Part shown: positions 1-5,145 of the stretch, piece after piece
Numbering within the stretch: the stretch's first letter is position 1
How the letters are laid out: each line of letters begins with the position of its first letter
Source: an uncultured archaeon
GTDB taxonomy: Archaea > Thermoproteota > Nitrososphaeria > Nitrososphaerales > CALBXV01
Length of the DNA: 5,145 nt
Reading direction: 5' to 3'
NCBI GenBank assembly: GCA_937890045.1
Contig: CALBXV010000255.1
Span: forward strand, 1-5,145
Program-made: the position numbers and the translations under genes
Notes under the pieces: model-generated
The model's database searches: none
Told to the model about the DNA's origin: nothing
What the model saw: only the letters and a program-made list of their open reading frames with translations

Positions 1-1283
1 AAACCAGCAGGACTCCACCATGTATCATGGGTATAATCTGTTCTTGCACACAATCCAGCCATGTCACCGTTCATAGCAATATAACGGAAAACATCATTGT
101 ACTGATCGTACTGATATTTATATGCACTATCCATGATAGCATAACTTGAAGAACCAAGTGCAATATTGTCTGCTTTTAGATTAGCAATTTGTGCAGTACC
201 AGCATTAACAACAGATGACATATTTGGAGAAATACAAGCTACACAATCTTTTCTTATGTCAGCAATATTATCAACAATATGCCTACCAACTTGTGTATTA
301 CCTTCACCACCCATTATAATATTGAAATCTACAACAGAGGGTTCACGGTAAAGATCGTATCCTATTTCTAATTCACTAGCAGTCAATACATCAGTCTGAG
401 AACCAACAGTACCACCAGTTAATGAACCACCTGGCGTTGTTTCTATTAAAGTTGCACTATCAAATAATTTAAATGCACTTCCTGCTTTTGTACTACCAGC
501 ATCAGCGCCAGCGGCAACTGAATTTATTGTCAATTGTTCAACATCACCTAACCAACAATATGCGGATTGAGTTGCTAAAACATTTTTAACATAATTGGAA
601 GAACCATCAATCCTTTTAGCATCAGATGCTTTACTTACGAAAGCGTGTCTTTCCAGAATATCGCCTGGTTGACCTGTCCATAGACCATCTTCATCAACTA
701 TGATAACGTGCATTTCATCATTAGAACCACCAGAATTACCAACGTCTGTAGATGTGCCTGGAGCTCGATCAAAGTTTTTAATAAACCACGTTTCTTCGGT
801 TGTTCTTACATTGGCATCTTTTCCTGCAGCTACATCCCATCCATGTTTATCTATTGCATGAATCGCTAAACTATTACCTAATGCGCCTGGATATTTTGCA
901 ACATATAATTGGTCAGTCATGTTGGAATATCTAACATCATAACTGTTTGTCGTTCCTTCTCCGTTATCTACTCTGATCGGTGTACCAGCTTGCGCCATAC
1001 CAACTACAGCATTTCGTGCTGTATCTAAAACATTTCTAACAACAATTAAATTATTAGAGTATGCTAGATAATTACTAGCAACAAACCAAGTTCGTGCTGT
1101 ATCATCATTTGGTTTACCAAAAACTCTCAGTAATTCTGATTCTCTTGTAATTATTGTTCTTTCCATTACTGGGCCCCATTGAAAGGAACCAGCTATTGCA
1201 CCAATACTGGTTGCAACATTAGGAATAACGGTAGTTAAATCCGTTTCCGTAATATTAACCCCTGGCGATACTTGAAATGGCAT
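1..1283 (-). CDS. gp18: Tail sheath protein gp18, N-terminal 427 residues (runs off left edge)
   Basis: Contractile tail sheath subunit of a T4-like myovirus. Many copies stack as rings around the tail tube and contract to drive the tube through the host envelope. The frame is open from the ATG at 1283 to the window edge with no stop, so the C-terminus is missing. The start MPFQVSPGVNI matches the 'SPG' opening of T4 gp18. Further landmarks are FQWGP (residues 34-38), a VVRNV strand near residue 83, YPGALGN (131-137), the YKYQYDQYNDV block (388-398), GLCARTD (410-416) and WWSPAG (422-427); all have close T4 gp18 counterparts. Only about 48 residues separate R83 from Y131, whereas T4 carries its protruding domain I there, so this sheath looks more compact. 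The start is supported by AGGAG seven bases upstream. The gene follows gp17 after a 79-bp spacer, as in T4. Identification is very secure; total length is unknown. Confidence 0.95.
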   Translation of the reverse strand, partial: MPFQVSPGVNITETDLTTVIPNVATSIGAIAGSFQWGPVMERTIITRESELLRVFGKPNDDTARTWFVASNYLAYSNNLIVVRNVLDTARNAVVGMAQAGTPIRVDNGEGTTNSYDVRYSNMTDQLYVAKYPGALGNSLAIHAIDKHGWDVAAGKDANVRTTEETWFIKNFDRAPGTSTDVGNSGGSNDEMHVIIVDEDGLWTGQPGDILERHAFVSKASDAKRIDGSSNYVKNVLATQSAYCWLGDVEQLTINSVAAGADAGSTKAGSAFKLFDSATLIETTPGGSLTGGTVGSQTDVLTASELEIGYDLYREPSVVDFNIIMGGEGNTQVGRHIVDNIADIRKDCVACISPNMSSVVNAGTAQIANLKADNIALGSSSYAIMDSAYKYQYDQYNDVFRYIAMNGDMAGLCARTDYTHDTWWSPAG

Positions 1284-1362
1284 TTGTTTTCTCCTATATG
1301 CAATTAGTTACATTTTTTATATTAATATATTTTTCAACAAAAATAAATAGTATATTTTTTTC
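1284..1362 (-). promoter_or_regulatory. AT-rich gp17-gp18 spacer with possible late promoter for gp18
   Basis: This is the only sizeable non-coding gap in the window. It is almost entirely A/T and contains a perfect 12-bp palindrome, TATATTAATATA, at 1318-1329. On the minus strand this includes TATTAATA (1327-1320), one mismatch from the T4 late-promoter consensus TATAAATA, placed upstream of the gp18 ribosome-binding site. Tail sheath is needed in very high copy, so its own late promoter would be sensible, but the match is imperfect and such strings are common in AT-rich DNA. I see no GC-rich hairpin plus T-run that would make a convincing terminator after gp17. The promoter role is inference only. 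Confidence 0.3.
1291..1295 (-). promoter_or_regulatory. Ribosome-binding site of gp18
   Basis: AGGAG on the minus strand, seven bases before the gp18 ATG. It is one of the two strong Shine-Dalgarno sequences in the window and fixes the gp18 start. Confidence 0.8.
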
Positions 1363-2979
1363 CTAAGAAACTGTTTCCCATACTGTCCCATCAGAATCCA
1401 CTTCAAATTTATCTTGGTTTAATCCATTATTAATAATACCAAAGGGTGTTGTCAAATCTTCTAACTGGTTTAATTGGTTTTGGTATAAATTATCTCTTAT
1501 ATTTTGATTACTTAAATCTTTAAAATATTGTTGATCTACTAACCAAGCAAATAATACTAACGTAATAGCTAAGTCATCATGTGTTCCTTCTTCACCCGAA
1601 TAGGACTCACCGCTAGAAATAAATGTTGTTAGTTCTGATATAATATCGTAGTCATTGAATAAAAGTTTATTTTCTTCTATTAGTGATTTTAAATTTGAAC
1701 AACCTATTTTCTTCATAGATTTAGTTGTTCTAACACCAAAATAAGAATCCTTCTTTGCACCGCTACTTATTTGCTGACCATGCCTTCCATACCACGAACA
1801 TGAATATAAGTGTTCATACTCTAAATCATGGTGAAGCACATCAGCAACCTGTGAACCAATGTCATTTATCTCTACTAAAATATATGCATAATTATATCTC
1901 TTTCCAATAGTATTTATAATATTGGGAAAGTGTAGGGGTGCTATAGTGTTGTTACGATACTTCGCCACTATTTTATACGGAATTTTAGTAATATCAAAGA
2001 CACAAAAGGCAGAATAGTCATTTCCTTGACCTCTAGCTACATCAACGGTTATATTATATGTGTGACCTTCTGTGGGTTCTTCAAAAATATCCAATCCATC
2101 TCTAGAAAAAATTGGATCATTATATGACATTTCTTGCAGTCTTTCAGTAGAAATCAGAGTATTTGTGGAGCCCAAAAACTCTGCTTCATACTCCTGTCTG
2201 AAAGAATCTTCACCGATTGTCGTTACAGTCCTTTTATGCCATGCTTCATCTCGGCCGGGAACATTTGACCAATGTACTTTGAATGGAAAAAATGTATTAT
2301 TTCCTTCCTCAGCATCATTCCAGAATTTATAGAATAAATTAAATCCATTTGGAGTAGATACAATAATAACTTTGGTTTCTTTACCAGACGAAATTGTAGG
2401 ATAAACTGAGCGTATGAATTCGGAAGCGATGTGTCTTTGAACGTGAGCAAACTCATCTAGGAGAATACAAGAAAATGAAAATCCACGAATAGCACTTGAA
2501 GATGTAGAAGAAGCAATAACCTTACTTCCATTCTCAAGTTCTAGTGAACCTTTATTCCATTCTCTTAAACCTTGTTGGAGAAATTTGGGGAGATGTTGAT
2601 AGGATGTTTGAACTCGGCCGAGGATTTCACGAGCAGTGATTGCTTTGTTAGCTAGAATACCAACAATTTTATCTTGATTAAAAAGAATATAATGTAACAA
2701 CCAACCGATAGTAGTTGTAGTTTTACCAACCTGCCTACCTGTCTTTACAATAACATTTCTATTTTTGGTTATAGCGTCTACTAAGTTTTTTTGAAAGTCA
2801 TACATCTTGAAAGGAACAAGTCCTTCATCAACATGGACAATCTTCACATAGTTTTCCAAAAAATAAATTACATCATTTTTACATTTAATATATTCCTCTA
2901 TTTCTTTCTTACTAAACTTATGCGGTACATCCAAACCTTTTAAAAGATTATTACCTAAATAAGAATTGTTATCTGCCAT
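1363..2979 (-). CDS. gp17: Terminase large subunit gp17 (packaging ATPase and nuclease)
   Basis: Motor and headful nuclease of DNA packaging. It docks on the portal, translocates DNA into the prohead using ATP, and cuts the concatemer. The N-terminal ATPase domain has Walker A GRQVGKTT (residues 81-88), Walker B CILLDEFAHV with the D175-E176 pair, and the coupling motif VSTPNG (208-212). The C-terminal RNase H-like nuclease shows three acidic sites: D313 in TVDVARG, E370 in ILVEIND, and the aspartates of THDDL (468-469), matching the T4 catalytic triad D401/E458/D542. It is 538 residues against 610 in T4; the Walker A lysine is at 86 rather than 166, so most of the difference is at the N-terminus. 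There is no intein or insertion. The ATG follows the gp16 stop by one base (TAATATG) with no good Shine-Dalgarno, so translation is probably coupled to gp16. The stop is TAG. Function is certain. Confidence 0.98.
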   Translation of the reverse strand: MADNNSYLGNNLLKGLDVPHKFSKKEIEEYIKCKNDVIYFLENYVKIVHVDEGLVPFKMYDFQKNLVDAITKNRNVIVKTGRQVGKTTTTIGWLLHYILFNQDKIVGILANKAITAREILGRVQTSYQHLPKFLQQGLREWNKGSLELENGSKVIASSTSSSAIRGFSFSCILLDEFAHVQRHIASEFIRSVYPTISSGKETKVIIVSTPNGFNLFYKFWNDAEEGNNTFFPFKVHWSNVPGRDEAWHKRTVTTIGEDSFRQEYEAEFLGSTNTLISTERLQEMSYNDPIFSRDGLDIFEEPTEGHTYNITVDVARGQGNDYSAFCVFDITKIPYKIVAKYRNNTIAPLHFPNIINTIGKRYNYAYILVEINDIGSQVADVLHHDLEYEHLYSCSWYGRHGQQISSGAKKDSYFGVRTTKSMKKIGCSNLKSLIEENKLLFNDYDIISELTTFISSGESYSGEEGTHDDLAITLVLFAWLVDQQYFKDLSNQNIRDNLYQNQLNQLEDLTTPFGIINNGLNQDKFEVDSDGTVWETVS

Positions 2980-2980
2980 A

Positions 2981-3397
2981 TTATTTTTTCTTTTGGTCTA
3001 ATAACTCTTGCAGTTCTTTAGTGCTTCCAATAAAAAGATTATTTTCTGTCTTTGATGGTTTATCTTTTTTCTCAATCTCACTTTTTGTTTTTTGCAATTG
3101 CAAAAGTTCTTTAGTTGTTGCTGTTAATGAATTTATTAATTGAGTTGCAACTTCAAATGCTCTTGGTTGTTCACCCTCTTTTGCAATCGTTAAAAGTTCT
3201 TCAAGGGCGCTATTACCCTTTTCAATTAAATTCTGATATTGATCTCTTGAAAAATCATAATCTGTTGTCAAGTCATTTGTTATTACTTGTACAGATGGTG
3301 ACTGAGATAATTCCTTTACTACTTCAATATCAGTATCAATTACTTCATCAGCAATATCTAAAACATCATTTAGTTTTTTTAAATTTTCTTTTTTCAT
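2981..3397 (-). CDS. gp16: Terminase small subunit gp16
   Basis: DNA-recognition and regulatory partner of gp17. In T4 it forms rings that bind DNA and stimulate the gp17 ATPase, and it starts packaging. The protein is 138 residues (T4 gp16 is 164), highly charged and predicted largely helical. The central stretch from about residue 46 to 88 contains NLIEKGNSALEELLTIAK and QPRAFEVATQLI, closely resembling T4 gp16 (its 'DLIEKGNAALDG' and 'PRAFEVAGQLI' blocks). A helical, coiled-coil-like segment follows (89-110), then a Lys/Glu-rich linker and a C-terminal NNLFIGSTKELQELL segment (119-133), which I recall as typical of T4-like small terminases and which may contact gp17. The start is the first in-frame ATG, 11 bp after the gp15 stop. 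The upstream sequence is A/T only, with no Shine-Dalgarno, so expression may depend on read-through from gp15. The position directly before gp17 confirms the call. Confidence 0.93.
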   Translation of the reverse strand: MKKENLKKLNDVLDIADEVIDTDIEVVKELSQSPSVQVITNDLTTDYDFSRDQYQNLIEKGNSALEELLTIAKEGEQPRAFEVATQLINSLTATTKELLQLQKTKSEIEKKDKPSKTENNLFIGSTKELQELLDQKKK

Positions 3398-3408
3398 AAA
3401 TTTTCATT

Positions 3409-4176
3409 TTATAAATCTGTTACAGTAGTAGTGAAACCAAAATCATCTTCTGGATTAGCATCTTCTGGTTTTGGTTCTATATGAATATTTAAATCAGTTT
3501 TTTTGGGGTCTGGTATTTGCGCTCCAATATTAACATCAACCTCTCTAATCAAACCAATGTTTGCGGTTGGCCCATAAACATAACCCATTACCGTAAAAGT
3601 TAAAGTATGTATTAAAGCCCGTCTTGTTATCATATCACCCTCATATGTATCACTAGTCGTTATCGAATTCATTATAATAGGTATATCTCTGTTAATACCT
3701 AACACAAGTGATTCCTTAATAGTAACATGAAAGTCAGGACTAAAAAACGGCATTATTTGTTCTAATATCTGTGCCCCATCATCACTATTCTTAACCATTA
3801 CATTTAATTCAACATCAAAATTATATGGTACAGGTGTGTATGATGTTACTACATGAGTAGCACCTGTCTGATTTTCTAATTGTTCTTTATGTCTTTTTGT
3901 TTTTTGTAATTTCCTTATAGCATCATATGTCATTGAAGTAATTTCAAAAGACATTCTCGGTAAAGTCATCCCGATACTATAGTCAACATCTCCAAGTTTT
4001 CTTGCATCTACTCTTGCTAAATACTTTTCTTTTGGGCCGTATGAAATTGGTACTTTAAACTTCTGATCTCTTGTATTATCGGATTTAGTTCTTTCTACAG
4101 AAATATCATTAAATACTGTCCCAAATAATATAACGATGTTTCTAATATTTTTATTATAGAAATGTGTTCCAAACAT
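3409..4176 (-). CDS. gp15: Tail sheath stabiliser / tail completion protein gp15
   Basis: Forms the ring at the head-proximal end of the finished tail, holding the last sheath and tube rings and providing the surface that joins the neck. It is 255 residues (T4 gp15 is 272). Similarity to T4 gp15 runs along the whole protein: MFG-FYN at the start, KVPISYGPKEKYLARV (41-56), LPRMSFEI (72-79), TSYTPVPYNFDVEL (111-124), ILEQIMPFFSPDFHVTI (137-153), the double arginine at 175-176, LTFTVMGYVYGP (182-193) and GLIR (198-201). The tail after about residue 205 is Pro/Asp/Glu-rich and probably flexible, as in T4. Its ATG shares one base with the gp14 stop (TAATG), and a strong AAGGAG lies seven bases upstream inside gp14. 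No signal peptide or membrane segment is visible, as expected for a virion part assembled in the cytoplasm. Confidence 0.95.
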   Translation of the reverse strand: MFGTHFYNKNIRNIVILFGTVFNDISVERTKSDNTRDQKFKVPISYGPKEKYLARVDARKLGDVDYSIGMTLPRMSFEITSMTYDAIRKLQKTKRHKEQLENQTGATHVVTSYTPVPYNFDVELNVMVKNSDDGAQILEQIMPFFSPDFHVTIKESLVLGINRDIPIIMNSITTSDTYEGDMITRRALIHTLTFTVMGYVYGPTANIGLIREVDVNIGAQIPDPKKTDLNIHIEPKPEDANPEDDFGFTTTVTDL

Positions 4177-5045
4177 TATAATTCTCCTTCAGCCCACGGA
4201 TCAATTTCACTAAAGTCTAAAATATCATCTCCTTGAGTTTCAAAATCTTTATTATCTGAATGTGGAAGATTTAAACTTTCCTGACGATCAGTACTTTGAA
4301 GCAATCTTGTTGTTCCACTATCTTCGCCTTTTATATCCCCATTAGCAGCTATGAATGTTCCATGTTCATCATAAACACTAAGTTTATTATCGAATTCATT
4401 AAAACTAGCAACAAAAGCTTTTGCTGTTGCACTTCCAAGACTAACACCCTGATAAACATATTCTCCAAGCGTGTAAGTACCTACACCAGACTCCAATTGA
4501 AGTGTTATGGTTTGTACAAAATCTCTTTCAATCGCATCAAATAAAGCACCATCTTGAGCAGCAGGAATTTCAAATTTTTCATTACTGTACATAAATTTTT
4601 CACAAGTTAATTCATAAACATAATTTTTACCTAATGAATAAAATGGTTTTTCGTGTTCAACAAATTTAATGTCAAACAACCCCTTATTCATTCGTAAATA
4701 TATAAGATCACCTTCCATTGGAATTGCTCTATCTGCTACTTCTTCTTTAAATCTTTCTTTGTTAACTGTAAAAACTATTTCATCTTGAACATCTAAACCA
4801 AACTTTGTTAACTGATCTCCTGAACCACCAAATCCATCCGTAGTATTAAGATACATTTCTATCTCATAGGCCATTGTAAATTTTGAAGATGAATCCTCAC
4901 CTAAAATCTCATCTCTCTTTACAATTCTCCGAGGCAGATATAAAACATCTGTACCGCTCATTTTAATAACTTCATTAGTCAAACTATCAACTAAATTTTG
5001 TTGAGGTACAGAATTATAATTTTTAAAATATTGATTCGTTGCCAT
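4176..5045 (-). CDS. gp14: Neck protein gp14 (head completion)
   Basis: Part of the neck that seals the DNA-filled head below the portal and makes the platform for tail attachment, together with gp13. It is 289 residues (T4 gp14 is 256). The N-terminal two-thirds follow T4 gp14 block by block: VIKMSGTDVLYLPR (26-39), ILGEDSSSKFTMAYEIEMYL (47-66), KFGLDVQDEI (81-90), MEGDLIYL (100-107), FDIKFVEHEKPFYSLGKN (114-131) and KFMYSNEKFEI (150-160). Residues about 179-250 are a Gly/Ala/Thr-rich beta-type segment with GEYVYQG, SATAKAFVASF and LSVYDEHGTF that I cannot match to T4. An acidic end with DPWAEGEL follows. The ATG lies three bases after the gp13 stop, with a weak AGG seven bases upstream. The choice of start agrees with the T4 'MAT' N-terminus. 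Identification is secure; the role of the extra segment is unknown. Confidence 0.94.
   Translation of the reverse strand: MATNQYFKNYNSVPQQNLVDSLTNEVIKMSGTDVLYLPRRIVKRDEILGEDSSSKFTMAYEIEMYLNTTDGFGGSGDQLTKFGLDVQDEIVFTVNKERFKEEVADRAIPMEGDLIYLRMNKGLFDIKFVEHEKPFYSLGKNYVYELTCEKFMYSNEKFEIPAAQDGALFDAIERDFVQTITLQLESGVGTYTLGEYVYQGVSLGSATAKAFVASFNEFDNKLSVYDEHGTFIAANGDIKGEDSGTTRLLQSTDRQESLNLPHSDNKDFETQGDDILDFSEIDPWAEGEL
4184..4189 (-). promoter_or_regulatory. Ribosome-binding site of gp15 (inside the end of gp14)
   Basis: AAGGAG on the minus strand, seven bases before the gp15 ATG and within the last codons of gp14. It is the strongest Shine-Dalgarno sequence here. With the TAATG overlap it points to efficient re-initiation or independent initiation of gp15. 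Confidence 0.8.
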
Positions 5046-5048
5046 ACC

Positions 5049-5145
5049 TTAACCTACATACCCATCAGCGGGTAGTTCGTATTTAAGACTTACTTGTTCT
5101 TCGATTGCTCTTATTTCTTCTACTGCTTCATCATAAATTGTTTTT
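5049..5145 (-). CDS. gp13: Probable neck protein gp13, C-terminal 31 residues only
   Basis: An open frame enters from the right edge and ends at TAA (5051-5049). The 31 visible residues run from KTIYDEAVEEIRAIEEQ to YELPADGYVG. They begin as an acidic helix and end in a Pro/Gly-rich tail. This fragment is too short to identify by itself. The call rests on position: in T4 and its relatives the gene directly before 14, on the same strand, is 13, whose product joins gp14 in the neck beneath the portal. The 3-bp gap to gp14 and the overlapping ribosome-binding bases fit a single operon. A lineage-specific gene inserted between 13 and 14 cannot be excluded. Confidence 0.7.
   Translation of the reverse strand, partial: KTIYDEAVEEIRAIEEQVSLKYELPADGYVG

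Noticed and set aside
115..122. Exact minus-strand TATAAATA (late-promoter consensus) inside gp18
   Set aside because: It is simply the codons for the conserved Tyr-Lys-Tyr of the YKYQYD motif, so protein constraint plus AT-rich codon use explains it.
166..351. Plus-strand open frame of 61 codons
   Set aside because: Lies entirely opposite the confidently identified gp18 and has no ribosome-binding site or recognisable protein features; a shadow frame.
1461..1500. Repeat-like 'aattggtttt' sequence near the 3' end of gp17
   Set aside because: It encodes an Asn/Gln/Leu-rich stretch of the gp17 C-terminal tail; only two imperfect copies, no array structure.
2072..2332. Plus-strand open frame of 86 codons within gp17
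   Set aside because: Antisense to the conserved terminase sequence; its composition is explained by the opposite strand.
2223..2456. Minus-strand open frame of 77 codons in another frame inside gp17
   Set aside because: Wholly contained in gp17 between the Walker B and nuclease motifs; no independent support.
3115..3399. Plus-strand leucine-rich open frame of 94 codons that could look like a membrane protein
   Set aside because: The leucine runs are the complement of Glu/Gln/Asn/Lys-rich codons of gp16; antisense shadow.
3405..3407. An upstream ATG overlapping the end of gp15 as an alternative gp16 start
   Set aside because: It is out of frame with gp16 and reaches a stop after about a dozen codons.
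4296..4544. Plus-strand open frame of 82 codons opposite gp14
   Set aside because: Antisense to gp14, with no ribosome-binding site and no recognisable motif.

Overview
The window is a stretch of the virion-morphogenesis region of a T4-like myovirus (a contractile-tailed phage). Every gene lies on the minus strand. Read right to left, the order is gp13 (3' end only), gp14, gp15, gp16 (small terminase), gp17 (large terminase) and gp18 (tail sheath, 5' part only). This is the T4 late-gene order 13-14-15-16-17-18, and the assignments rest on residue-level similarity to the T4 proteins recalled from memory as well as on gene order. The DNA is strongly AT-rich (roughly two-thirds A+T by eye). That fits T4-like phages of AT-rich hosts, for example marine bacteria, but nothing here identifies the host.

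Layout: 5145-5049 is the C-terminus of the probable neck protein gp13. 5045-4176 is neck protein gp14. 4176-3409 is the tail sheath stabiliser/tail completion protein gp15. 3397-2981 is the small terminase gp16. 2979-1363 is the large terminase gp17, with intact ATPase and nuclease motifs. 1362-1284 is a very AT-rich 79-bp gap. 1283-1 is the first 427 codons of tail sheath gp18, open at the left edge. Genes 13 to 17 are packed almost without gaps (3 bp, a 1-bp overlap, 11 bp, 1 bp), which suggests one transcript with translational coupling. The only real spacer precedes gp18, where a separate promoter would be expected.

Functionally, gp16 and gp17 form the motor that cuts and pumps DNA into the prohead. 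gp13 and gp14 form the neck that closes the filled head. gp15 caps the tail and holds the sheath. gp18 is the contractile sheath that gp15 stabilises.

I see no tRNA, CRISPR array, mobile element, intein, homing endonuclease or novel defence or anti-defence system here. The less ordinary points are a compact sheath protein that seems to lack most of T4's protruding domain I, an extra Gly/Ala-rich beta-type segment in gp14, a large terminase with a short N-terminus, weak ribosome-binding signals before the two terminase genes, and a 12-bp AT palindrome in front of gp18.
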